This document shows positions 1 to 10,832 of a stretch of 64,000 bases of DNA, in pieces (the first letter of the stretch is position 1; each line of letters opens with the position of its first letter). The position numbers and the translations under genes are program-made. The DNA is from Akebia trifoliata (taxonomy: Eukaryota; Streptophyta; Magnoliopsida; Ranunculales; Lardizabalaceae), in NCBI GenBank assembly GCA_017979445.1, contig CM030706.1:15982967-16046966 (forward strand), in the 5' to 3' direction. Under the pieces are notes generated by a model that did no database searches, had not been told where the DNA came from, and worked only from the letters and a program-made list of their open reading frames with translations.

Positions 1-381
1 CCTAGGAATAGATATGGATTGAGTTGAATGGGCTTAGGTAATGGGTAGAATAATTGGGCTTATGTTGAATGGGTTGAAGAGTGTAGAAGGGTGGTGAGAA
101 ATTGGATTCCATGGGCCACGTGGGAAGTCTTAGGCCATTTATTGAAAGAAATGGAATTTTTTGAAGGTTTGGGCTTTGGGGGTGGAGCGGTGAAGGTAGG
201 GGTGCGTTAATTCTTTTTGGTAGGTCCGCTAGACCATTAGGAGGTCTCAGGGGCCTCGGTTAGATCAAAATGCCATATTTGAGTAATTCGGGCTCTTGAG
301 GCCCGTCGGCCAATTTTATTGAAAGTTTGTTGTTTTTTGGGTCCTTTCGAGTGAGGGCCCGTTCAAATTGGGGTGTCTACA
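1..381 (-). repeat. 3' portion (in window orientation) of a large LTR, cut by the window edge
   Basis: This stretch closely matches 6,260-6,641, including the shared segments ACCATTAGGAGGTCTCAG and CCCTTTCGAGTGAGGGC and the end GGGGTGTCTACA. It is therefore a second copy of the LTR annotated at 4,565-6,641. Read on the - strand it begins TGTAGACACCCC, so the LTR is taken to point to the left. Its other end lies outside the window, so I cannot tell whether it is a solo LTR or part of a full element. Confidence 0.7.
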
Positions 382-1599
382 ACAAGAATAAGCTCAACGG
401 GAGAAAAACCATCATTTTCTATACCAAACTTAAGTTTCCTTACTCCAAATTAATGAAAGATATCAATGTCCAAGTTAACATTTGGTAAACAACGTTGAGG
501 GCGTGTTTTTAAATCGGAGTTGTAGGTGAAATGAACTCTTAACATTTTTTCAACTGAATTCTTTGTATTGGAGAGAGTTTCTAAATATAAATGAGTAAAA
601 AGATCTAAATTCGAAATAAAACATCATTAAACAACTACAAACAATGACACGACACAATCATTTAGATCTGCAGTATCTCATCTACCTATAATAGCACAAA
701 CGCACTTAAAATTCACTTGAAAAATGGATCACTTAAAGAAGTAAAACCCTTGAACAAAAAAAAAACACTTGAAAATAAAAATAAAAATCTCTATAACATT
801 GGAGGGAGGTCATTCCCCTAAATTGTTGTCAAACAAATCCATGCATATAAGACCTTATAAGAAAATAATTGGAATTTTTTTAAGACCTTAAGTGTTGAAC
901 TAGATCAAGATTTCAAAAAAATTCTATGGTTTCTTATAATTTCTTCTATCAAATTCATTGATGAGATGTTGTTTATCCAATACTGAGAAAAGAAATCAAT
1001 CTCAATCTTAGAAATCACCATTTTTCTACACCAAACTTCTCCAAATCAAGAAGAAAAAAAAATGATGATCAATTTCAAACCAAGTGCGTGAGCATACAAA
1101 ATTAATAGATGAGTAGGAAAATAAAAACATAAGAATTAAAAGGAAGCCCTAAATCTATTGTAATTTTAATTGAAATTAAACACTAATTCTATTGTCATTT
1201 TAGTTTAAACTAAAAGTAAACCCTAAATCTATTGTCATTCAAAGGTAAACTTACCTAAAGAAAAGAATTAAGACTTTAATCGACCTCTGTGCAAAACGTG
1301 GATGAGACGAGGGTTAAGGCTTCAATCAACGTTCGTGTAAAACATGATTGAGATGAGGGTTAGGACTTCAATTTTATTTTAATTGACAAAAGAGATAGAG
1401 AGATGACAATTGAGAAATATTGGGCCTATGAGACTGAAACGATTTCATGCTAATTGCAAAGAAAAGAGAATTTAAAATTATAGGAAAAATGAGTTGTTAG
1501 AGAGAGAGAGAGCAAGAAGAGAAAGAAGATGAGGAGGAGGACAATATCTGAGAGTGGGATGAGAAGAGAATAGTGTTGAGAATGAGGAGAAATTGGGTT
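382..1599. other. AT-rich intergenic stretch without a recognisable gene
   Basis: I see no conserved ORF here. A short imperfect direct repeat (a GATGAGACGAGGGTTAAGGC-like sequence) occurs twice, near 1,300 and 1,345. A purine-rich GA tract lies near 1,500-1,560. Part of this stretch may be the interior of the CACTA element that ends at 2,173, but no opposite terminus was found. Confidence 0.4.
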
Positions 1600-2173
1600 A
1601 GTTAGTGCACTTATAACAACACCATATAATGATGACCATTAGTTTGTTGGTGAAAGATCTCGGCCATCGTTATAGAAGCCCCTAAAAATTTCTATTTTAC
1701 AAAATTAATTTTATTTTAATTAAATGGATGCTTGACTACAACAGTCACATTTTAGTCATTGGTCTATGTTGTCAACTAAAATCTATTTTCCATAATTTTT
1801 TTTTTAATAAAATGGTTGCTCTAGTATATAGCCACATTTTTAGCGTTGCTAAATGTCTATATAACAACCACCAGAACTCAAACGTCGCTAAAAGCATTGC
1901 TATGAATTACCTAATTTCTTATAGTGATTGGCACTATAACGACAACAATACGATCTAATACAACGACCATGTACTAAGCCATATGGCCATCGCGAATTAT
2001 ACTTATAATGACAGGAAACCAAATAGTAATCGTGGTAATTATCACTAAAAGGCTTCTAAAAAAAAAATTTATTTTCCAAAAAAATGTAGAGTCTACCTTA
2101 TTGGTCGTCGCTAAATACGTATATAGTGACGCATAATAGTTGGTCGTGGCTATAAAATCATTTTCTTGTAGTG
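1600..2173. mobile_element. Terminal region of a CACTA (En/Spm-type) DNA transposon
   Basis: The segment ends with TTTTCTTGTAGTG (2,161-2,173), the reverse complement of the CACTACAAGAAAA terminal repeat of plant CACTA elements. The preceding 500 bases carry scattered GTCGCTAAA, TAGTGACGC and GGTCGTCGC motifs on both strands, as in the subterminal repeats of this superfamily. No second terminus and no transposase reading frame is visible, so this is an end fragment or a short non-autonomous element. The left boundary is approximate. Confidence 0.65.
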
Positions 2174-3400
2174 TCCAAATTTTCAGATTGATGAATTCTA
2201 ATCAAGAGATTAGGTCATTGTATCTTAGAAACGTTTCTATGGAGTTTCTTGCATACTTGATTTTACATTCAAGTAGAGAGCCAATAATATCTTAAAGACA
2301 ACGATTTGTGCCTCGAGTTCAACATCTTTTATTAAATTATTTTATTTTGCTAGATTTTCATATTATGCACCTCATTTCCTTCCAATATAAGATTCAAAGA
2401 GAGATTGTTTATTCATACAATTTGACTTTTATGAGTTGAACCGGATTTTGGTTTGGGTTTGTAGAAACCAAGTATCATTAATTGTTTATTTGTACAATTT
2501 GAGTTTGAACTATTTCAATCCCTAGTTTTTCCTCCTTGCTTTATTTAGGAAGAACCAATTTTTCAAAAAAATCTTAAAAGAAAATATTTATTGTTTTTTT
2601 CTTTTTATCTTGTTTGGTGTGTGGTATATAAGTATATCAATTTGTGTGATGAAGTAAGTGGGTCATATGACAAACTTCACTACATTAGTGACTAAAACGA
2701 TAAAAAAAAAAAATTAATATAATTTCCAAAATATTTAAAGATTTTGTCTTCTAAAGAGTACTTTCAAACATTCACAATAAAGATTTTGCAATTCTCTCCT
2801 ATTAGAGAAAAATGAATTTGTTGCAAGCTCCTCACACAACTTATGTGTGATCCATCAAGGAGGCCTCATCATTAGAGTCAAGAATTTGTTGTGTACTAAA
2901 CATAAAATGTGTGATGTTCTCCTAAAAGTGTCATATTGCATACTTAATTGAGCCCCCACCATCCCATGATATTCAAATAATCCTTTGTTAGACCTATAAA
3001 AGAAAAATAAAATGTTAGAATTTAATAATAAAAACGAAGACTAAATTAATAGTGAAATATCAACTATGAAAATTATTGAAAACACTAGCCTGAAAAATAA
3101 ATAAATATATTAAGTATATATTTTTATTTATAAATTTCTTAAAAGTAATGAAAATAAATGTTCTAAGTTACCAAATTATAACATTGATCCCTGCATAATG
3201 TGTACAACTCATCCATATAACCACAGGGCCTATACTGTGGCTCAAGGTAGTGCAGTGCCGGATTATGCATTTAAAGGCAAGCATACCATCTCCAAAACTC
3301 CTCAGATGGTCAATTGACTAAAAATTAAAAAAAATTATCTCGCAAATCTTGAATAATTGACATAATTACCACAATTGATATTTTATATTTAAGATTACCT
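2174..3400. other. AT-rich intergenic stretch, nothing recognised
   Basis: Low-complexity AT-rich sequence without a convincing reading frame. From about 3,200 it passes into the decayed PMD gene; lower-numbered bases may hold its introns or 3' end, but no exon could be supported. Confidence 0.3.
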
Positions 3401-3439
3401 TTCAAGTTTTGACATAATTGATTATATACACGGAATCTA

Positions 3440-6400
3440 TCAAATCTTTAATCTCAATTTCTCATTACCATAGGTCGTGTTGTACATCTCTTTCCTCTTG
3501 TAGCCCACACTACGACATGGCCTGGGATTATCTGTTGTGGATCGAATTATCTCATGCATCAATCTGCGGGATGTATTAGACAATGTGTAAAAAAAATTAC
3601 AAGATCTGTGTAAGCTTAAATTACGGGTTGTGCACATAATCTTTATATCATGATCAACATGCATATATACAATCTAATTTTTTTTATATTAAAATGCCTA
3701 ACTATAAAAATTATAATAATAATAATTAAAATTTTTAATTAAACATAATTACCATGGAAAGAAGAAGAAAATCTAACTCGGTCTGATATGGTAAGACGCT
3801 ATGATACGGATATCCAATATATGTCCTATTAGGCGTCATCCATCTACATGCTCGGGGGAATACAACATACTAGATCGTAAGTAAGGGTCTGCCAATTGAC
3901 AGTCGCTTGTGTACCCATACTTGTAATAATGGTATATATCTCATAAGCCTCGATAGCTGTTTTCGCTCGTTCCTTGTAAATTTAGTGAGAGGATAATACA
4001 AATATGTAAGAATGATGACACCCTAAGCATAAAAGATGCAAAAGATAAATCCTTAAATAAATGTAATAAATTTGTATCAACACTCTTACTAGATGCATCT
4101 GGAAACAATGTAGCTCCATACAATACTAATAGATAGTCACGAGTATAATGATGTACTTGATATAAATGTAAAATATTAATAAATAATATCAATTATATAT
4201 ATATATATATTAATATTTTTATAATAATAGTAATTAAATTTTACCTCATCCATAGACATCTATCTATCTGACTATCTCCTAAATGTATCACATAACCATG
4301 TAAAGTTAATAGTATCGAAGTGAGAACCATCGACAAGAGGTCAAACTCCAAGATACTCATAAATGAGATCGAAACAATCCTCTTTCACCTTATGTGACAC
4401 AATAACCGGGCATCCATCGATCTTCAGTTCTAGATAATGAAGAGTATCTTCCAATGTGATTGTCATCCTTTTAAATGAAAGGTGGAATGTGCTAGTCTGT
4501 GACTAAAATTTCTCAACTAAGGCATAACACAGATAAGAATCATGATATAGCCATCTGATGCGCTTGTAGATATGTGGATTTCGCCATTACGACAACCACA
4601 TCTACTAAGGATTGGAGTCGCCACCATTCATATTGTAAGTGGGTGTGAATGGTCACCCGATGTACATTTTTCAAAAAAATGACATTTTTGGACACGTAGT
4701 GACTCACGATGGATAAGGACTAATCAAACCTTGAGATTCGGGATAAACGGTTCGGTTGGAGAAAAGGAAAGGTGTTAGGCACCCTTTTCTCCCCGCCTAG
4801 TGGCGGTAACCTCAACTCAACTCGGTCATTTTAATTGAAAATGTAAAACAAAAGTGAAGTGCCACGTGTTGTGTATTTGTACCATAAATAGGGATTTACT
4901 TTTGGCTTGATCATATGATCATCTCATTGAAGGAGATGACCCTAATAGACATGAGCCTTGATGACCATTCATCATAAGTCCATCTAAAATAAAATGAAAA
5001 TAATGGGGGATAATAGAAGAGGGAGGAGGAGAGGATATAGATAGGGGGGTATTTTGTTGCACCCACCTTGAAGCTTCAACTTTGCTTCTCTTTCTTGTCT
5101 TCTTTTTCTTCAATATTTTCTAAGGTCCTTAATGAGTTATGAGAATGTAACTCCTTTTTAAATTAGTATGAGAAAGTAGTGAAGAGATGAGTAGAGAATT
5201 GACAGTAGAGGGTAGAGTGATTTTTGTGAGATTTGGTAAGAGATTTTTGTAGTGAGAATTGAAAACCATTTTTGAAAAGAGAAATGAGGTATTTATAGAT
5301 GTTGAGGGGTTATTTTAGGGATATAATGGGGTAAAGTGGAGAAGAGTAGAGAATGACATATGTTTTAAAGGTGAGGGGGTATGAAATTAGGAGTTGGGAG
5401 AGGGGTAATTATGTAATAAGGGTAAATGGATTGTGTTTTGATCCAAATGATTTGGATCTTATCCAAACCATTTGGGTGGAGTGTTTGGTGAGGTGAGATG
5501 ATGAGTGTTTAAGATGGTGGTTGGATTGATTGAGTGGTGTTTGGTTTAAGAGAATGGAGGGTGTAAGAAGGTGGTTGGGAGGGTGAGGGAGATGGTGACA
5601 TGTGGCAAGATGTGTGGAAGTTAGATTTAACTGATGAGAGAGATTGAGTGTTTGATTTGAGAGGATGGGTGTAAGTTTAGGTTGTAGAGGTGGGTTTATA
5701 AGAAATGATGATGGTAGATTAAAGAGAGGTATGATGATGGTAGGTTAGGGGGAGATTTGGGTTGATGTGTTTGATTTGAGAGAATAGGGGTTAATGAATA
5801 ATGAGGGTAGGTTAGGGGAGGGTGTGGGTTGATGTATTTTTTAGAGAAAAGGTGATGGGTTGATATGTGGGTAGATGAGGTTTAAAGAAAATTAATGGGG
5901 GTAGGGAGTTGGATGAGAAAGGTGAGATAGGGGGATGAGATGTGTCATATTTGATTATCAAGATGGTGATTGGTTGATGTGGGTAGTGATTTGTGGGTGA
6001 GGATTATGGGTTGGATGTGAATTGGATATGGATAAGGGTTTGTGGGCTTTTTAGTATATTGAGCTTGGGTTATGGAATGGTTTTGGGTTATTGGATTGGG
6101 TAGGGTTTGTTTTGGATTGGATTTTTGAGGGTGGGTATGTTTTAGGTTTTAAGTGGTGTGGGATTGGATTTAAGTTAGGGGATAAGGTGATAAATGTATT
6201 TTGTGAGTGTTGAGGGTTTATAGGCCTTAGGCTGGCTTAGAATTTCTTCGGATTCGGAACGGAGTGGTAAGGGATAAGGAAGGTGGAAATGGTCCCAAGT
6301 CTCATTTTACATTTTTTATCTTTTTAGGAATTTTTGAAATTATTGGATTGATCGAAATGCCACGTGTTGGCAAATCAGGCTTTTTAGGCCCGTTAAAGAA

Positions 6401-6720
6401 TTTTGTTAAAAATCGTGTATTTCTGGGATACAAGGACGGAGCGGTAGAGTTGAAAAATTGTAGGGTAGGTCAAATTCCTTTGATGGGCTCACTAAACCAT
6501 TAGGAGGTCTCAGGTGCCCGATTCGATCAAAATACGATATTTCGATTGATTTGGGCCTTTGAGGCCCATTGGCAATTTTATTGGAAAACTACTATTTTTG
6601 GGCCCTTTCGAGTGAGGGCTCGTTCAAATTGGGGTGTTTACAGTGCTGATAATGTTTAAACCTATCAACAGCAACAATGGCCTCTTGCAGACCACTAATG
6701 TCCCAATCTATTAAAAATTA
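3440..6720 (-). pseudogene. Decayed plant mobile domain (PMD / MAIN-like) gene, split by a solo LTR
   Basis: Read on the - strand, 6,720-6,642 encodes a segment with DWDISGLQEA. Beyond the inserted LTR, 4,560-4,250 reads YALVEKF, a stop, then TSTFHLSFKRMTITLEDTLH and LKIDGCPVI. Further on, 4,192-3,941 has YTRDYLLVLYGATLFPD followed by NLLHLFKDLSF. These match the order of motifs in the aminotransferase-like plant mobile domain (ALVERWRPETHTFH, EMTITLEDV, RAYLLFLIGGTLFPD). The family is known both as plant genes and as transposon cargo. In-frame stops, AT-rich gaps that may be introns, and the 2-kb insertion make it a pseudogene. The low-coordinate end near 3,440 is uncertain. The domain assignment rests on motifs read by eye; a profile search with Pfam PF10536 would decide it. 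Confidence 0.65.
4565..6641 (-). mobile_element. Solo LTR (about 2.1 kb) inserted in the PMD pseudogene
   Basis: The segment runs TGTAGATATG...GGGTGTTTACA on the + strand, so it has TG..CA ends. It is flanked by GCGCT (4,560-4,564) and GTGCT (6,642-6,646), a candidate 5-bp target duplication with one mismatch. Removing it rejoins the flanking PMD reading. On the - strand a CTATAAATA box lies at 5,298-5,290, which fits an LTR promoter with U3 on the right. The right end matches the partial copy at 1-381. No internal PBS or coding domain is present. The right-hand 1.3 kb is strikingly poor in C on the + strand. Confidence 0.65.
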
Positions 6721-6824
6721 CAAAAGATATCGCACTCGTAAAAGGTAATCATAATCAATCTACATTATTATAAAATTAATTATTAAAAACTTATATAATT
6801 TTAATCAATTTTCATACTAAATTG

Positions 6825-7480
6825 TGAACTCGACACTAAGTGGTGACTTATATAATTTTAATCAATTTTCATACTAAGTTGTGAACTCGACACTAAGTGG
6901 TGAACTCGACTCTAAGTAATTAAATGTTTAACTTGACACTAAGTGGTGAACTCTAATTAAATGTTGAACTCAACACTAAGTTGTGAACTCGATATTAAGT
7001 TGTGAAATTGACACTAAGTTTTGAACTCGACACTAAGTAATTAATTGTTGAACTCGACACTAAGTAATTAAATGTTGAACTCAACAATAAGTAGCGAGTT
7101 CTACACTAAGTTGTGAATTCGACACTAAGTACTTAAATGTTGAACTCGACACTAAATTATGAACTCAACACTTGCAATTACTTGTTGAACTCGACACTAA
7201 GTAATTAAATGTTGAACTTGACAATAAGTGGTTAGTTCGACACTAAGTAATTAAATGTTGAACTTGACATTAAGTTGTGAACTCGACACGAAGTGATGAA
7301 CTTGACACTAAGTAGTGAACTCAACACTAAGTAATAATTGTTGAACTCAACACTAAGTAATTAATTGTTGAACTCGACAATAAGTGGTGAGTTTGACACT
7401 AAGTGGTGAACTCACACTAAGTAATTAAATGTTGAACTCGACACTAATTTGTGAATTCAACACTAAGTGGTGAATTTTAA
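6825..7480. repeat. Tandem array of GAACTCGACACTAAGT-type short units
   Basis: About 25-30 degenerate copies of TGAACTCGACACTAAGT, separated by GGT, TGT or AATTAAATGT spacers, fill this stretch. Unit spacing alternates between roughly 18 and 28 bases, so it is a variable, higher-order array rather than a clean satellite. It starts directly after the PMD pseudogene. The core GAACTCGAC also recurs in the MULE at 47,700-49,700. Confidence 0.85.
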
Positions 7481-7659
7481 TCATTATTAATTTTTAAATA
7501 TAAAATTATAGCCTATCCCATCCAAATATCACTCGAAATATGATCCTGACGATCGTTTATAATATCATCTATAATCGGACCTCCTAGAATGCGCTCGTCA
7601 TTAACTGCTATCTATTTCAACAAAAATAATTATATAAATATATATTTAAATATTTCTTT

Positions 7660-8200
7660 ACTTAAATCTTTGTTCAAGATCTTGATCATCAAAGTTAATA
7701 ATTTTTATCAAGATCTTGATCTAGATCTATTTATTAATTTTAAAATATGTATATAATAATCAAGATCTTGATTTTTTTAATAATTTGTATCTAGATCTAG
7801 TTATTAATTTAAAAATATGTATCTAATAATCAAGATCTTGATTTTTTTTTAATTATATAATTTTTAATTTGTATCTAAAAAATCAAGATCTAGATCAATT
7901 AAGATCTTGATAATATCTAGTTTTAAATTTGCATCTAATAATCAAGATTTGATTTTTTTTTTTAAAATATTTTTATCTAGATCAAGATCAATATCTAGAT
8001 CTAATTATTAATAATTTGTATCTAATAATCAAGATCTTGAATTTTTTTTTTAAAATTTTTTATCTAGATCAAGATCAAGATCTAAATCTAGTTAATAATA
8101 ATTTGTATCTAATAATCAAAATCTTGATTTAAATTTTTTTTTAATCTTGATCTTGATCAATCAAGATCTTGATTTTAAAAAAAATTATATCTTGATCTAG
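7660..8200. repeat. Array of palindromic ATCAAGATCTTGAT units in AT-rich DNA
   Basis: The perfect palindrome ATCAAGATCTTGAT, or a one-base variant, recurs roughly every 50-75 bases. Between copies lie A/T runs and TATCTAGATCTAGTTATTAAT-like segments. Because the units are palindromic, the array can fold on itself in many registers. No coding potential is seen. Confidence 0.8.
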
Positions 8201-8773
8201 ATTTATTTATTAATAATATATATATAAGAGTATTGCCTTTTTGATGTTTCGTCGCCGAAGCCTTGTAAGAGGAGGAGGAGGAGGAAGATGAGGAGAAGGG
8301 AAGAGACGAGAAGAATAAGAAAAGAAGAAAGAGATGAGAAGAAAGAAAAAAAAAGAGGGAGAAAGCAATTCGTGGGAAAAAGTATAATCAGCACTAAAAG
8401 GGCCGATTCAATATTGTTTTGATAATTTTGAAAAAAATTATTACTATTTTGATAAATAATTAAAAATATTAGTTTTAAGTTTTTTTAATTGTTTTTTAAC
8501 TTTCCCATTTTATTACCCTACAACTACCATAAGATTTTCAAATAAGATTAGTGATTCAAAAAGTAGATCATAAGACACCAAGTTATTTGGATTTGTGAAT
8601 GTAATAATTATGATCATTGTCTCATGGTGAAACATGAAATTTATTCATTCATATTTTTTTAAGAAGCTAGATGGTCTTTAAAGGATTTAGACAATTCTTA
8701 AATACTATAGAAAAATATAAAATAAGTTAGAGAAGTCTTAAAAATTCTAGAAGATTATAATGTATTATAAAAA
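8201..8773. other. Intergenic stretch with a purine tract
   Basis: A GA-rich tract (8,265-8,370) is followed by AT-rich sequence. The opposite-strand reading frame over the tract is low-complexity Leu/Ser/Phe and is not considered a gene. Confidence 0.4.
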
Positions 8774-9152
8774 GGATAATTGTAAAAGTACCCCCACCAA
8801 TTAATAAGGGCAACCCACACTATAATTGAATTGTTTTGTCTTATATGGGTTAAAAGTTTTCAAATGAGATGATTTTTGGTGAGGAATCACTCTATGACAA
8901 GGAGATCATCCTCACCAAAAATCAGTTCATTCTGAAACTTCTAACCCAATCAAAAGAAGTTAAAAAATTGTAAATCATCTATATTTTTTTTTGTAAACTA
9001 GTTTTGACGGGGTTAGAAGTTTCGAAATAGGCTGATTTTTAGTGAGGATGATCTCCTTATAATAGAGATCATCCTCACAAAAAATAAGCTAATTATAAAA
9101 GTTTTAACCCATATAAGACAAAAAAATTTGTGGGGTGCTCTTATAATTACCC
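8774..9152. mobile_element. Foldback MITE, copy 1, with perfect 9-bp TSD
   Basis: The 379-bp element starts GGATAATTGTAAAAGTACCCC and ends GGGGTGCTCTTATAATTACCC, which are imperfect terminal inverted repeats. It is flanked on both sides by TTATAAAAA (8,765-8,773 and 9,153-9,161). Inside are two hairpins built from a TTAGAAGTTT..GCTGATTTTTRGTGAGGATGATCTC arm and its complement. A 9-bp duplication is typical of Mutator-like elements. No coding capacity. Confidence 0.8.
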
Positions 9153-9696
9153 TTATAAAAATGATCTATACTAATGATGCCATGACAATTTTAGACGCTT
9201 TTAAAATATTTTAGAAAATATTTTGATAATGAAAGTCTCTATAAAATTCTCCTCATATCTATTAAGGGGGAGATGTCCACATTTATATACATCCCTTTGG
9301 GATTATCAAATTCATATTGAATGTAAAATTTCGAAGAATTTCTACACCGTGTATGCATGTGCTAGTACCTTAAGAGTTGAGAGAACTCTTTGAAGGCAAA
9401 GCTATCTTGATCTAAAACACATAGCAATGTATGTTTCTATAGAAGTATTTCCACTGAAGATCATGAAATACACATATCTTTGAACATTTTACAGGCAAAA
9501 AAATCTAGCTCTCTATATTTCTTTTCAATCATCCTAGTCTTATTATGTTAGTAAGGATTTCAACCTTACTAAGGGCCCTTGGGTCACCTCTTGGCCTAAA
9601 AAACACATGATCCGATGCTTTAGGATTGTAGAGAACGAAGTTTTGTGAATTTTGAGAAAAAAAATAAAAATAAAATTATTTTTTATAGTTGAATTT

Positions 9697-9878
9697 ATTT
9701 TTAAGTTTGAGAGTCATGTGAAAGTTGAGTAGCTATCGAGTTTTTAAACCTTCGATTTACTTTAAAAGAATTGTTTTAAAAAATATATATATATTTTAAA
9801 ACAATTCTTTTAAAGTAAATCGAAGGTTTAAAAAATCGATAGCTCCTCAACTTTCACATGACTCTCAAACTTAAAAAT
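9697..9878. repeat. Long near-perfect inverted repeat (hairpin)
   Basis: The left arm (9,697 to about 9,786) and right arm (about 9,789-9,878) are complementary over roughly 85-90 bases, with an ATATAT centre and only a few mismatches or small indels. It abuts the TA tract that follows. It may be a short foldback transposon or the source of a small-RNA hairpin; nothing in the sequence decides between these. Confidence 0.8.
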
Positions 9879-9885
9879 ATATATA

Positions 9886-9965
<80 letters not shown>
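9876..9965. repeat. (TA)n microsatellite
   Basis: Nearly uninterrupted TA dinucleotides with one ATCTAT interruption. A second TA tract (10,348-10,378) lies on the other side of the neighbouring foldback element, so that element appears to have inserted into a longer TA repeat. Confidence 0.9.
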
Positions 9966-9968
<3 letters not shown>

Positions 9969-10343
9969 AAATGTTCAGCACCCTAAGTTTTACCACACAC
10001 TTTAACAAACGTTTTTTGTCTTACATGGGTTAGAAGTTTTGGAATGGGCTGATTTTTGGTGAGGATGATCTCTATGATTAGAAGATCATCCTCCTCAAAA
10101 ATCAGCCCATTCCGAAATGTTTAGCCTCATGTTTACAAGTTGAAAAATCGTGGACCGTCCATTTTTTGTAAATCATTTTTGATGGGGTTAGAAGTTTTGG
10201 AATGAGCTGATTTTTGGTGAGGATGATCTCCTCACCATAGAGATCATCCTCACCAAAAATCAGCCCATTCCAAAACTTCTAACCCATGTAAGACAAACGC
10301 GTTTGTTAAAATGTGTGGTAAAACTTAGGGTGCCGAACGGGAC

Positions 10344-10345
<2 letters not shown>
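9966..10345. mobile_element. Foldback MITE, copy 3, inserted in a TA tract
   Basis: The 380-bp element has inverted ends, GGGAAATGTTCAGCACCCTA on the left and the complement of GGGTCCCGTTCGGCACCCTA on the right. Inside are two long hairpins with the same GGAATGRGCTGATTTTTGGTGAGGATGATCTC arms as copy 1. It sits between two TA tracts, so the target duplication cannot be read unambiguously. Confidence 0.75.
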
Positions 10346-10385
<40 letters not shown>

Positions 10386-10692
10386 TAAATCTTTTGCTTT
10401 TTGATGAAACTTAGGGGATTGAAATGCTTGATATATGATGTGATTATCTACTTGGTAAGATTCAAAATCTTATTATGTCCGTAACACATAAGCGAAGATT
10501 TCCTAGTTAGAAATCAGCACTCTTTCACATTTATTTATCGGCTGTGCTGCCGTCAGCCTCTGTACACTGTCATCTCAATACTCAATGTTAAGTCCACCAG
10601 ATTCTCTCTCATCACATTATAATACATCCAACGGTGAGGACCTTGGGACGACAATACACACGAGCTGACTATATAATTTTCCAGTAAATATT

Positions 10693-10700
10693 TATAAATA
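10693..10700 (+). promoter_or_regulatory. Candidate TATA box of the RAD23 gene
   Basis: TATAAATA lies about 130 bases before the RAD23 start codon, in otherwise ordinary sequence, followed by a CT-rich leader (10,740-10,795) as is common in plant 5' leaders. Transcription would begin near 10,725-10,735. Position and sequence only; no transcript evidence. Confidence 0.5.
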
Positions 10701-10832
10701 TAAACAAGAAAGGTTGAAGTTGGTCGCTTGCTTGCGCTTCGGTTTTTCCTTTATTTCTTCTGTCTCTCTTAGGCTCCATCATCTATATTTATCTCCGAAG
10801 TTGTACGGACGAAGAGGATCGAAGAAGAAGAG

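Noticed and set aside
4919..5113. 64-codon - strand basic frame inside the solo LTR
   Set aside because: Low-complexity Lys/Arg/Ser composition within an LTR; no domain.
6825..8200. CRISPR-like regular repeats
   Set aside because: Units are degenerate, have no unique spacers of constant size, and the DNA is clearly plant nuclear.
2600..8700. Complete MULE carrying the PMD fragment and the GAACTCGAC array
   Set aside because: Attractive given the shared motif, but I could not find matching terminal inverted repeats or a 9-10-bp duplication around this interval.
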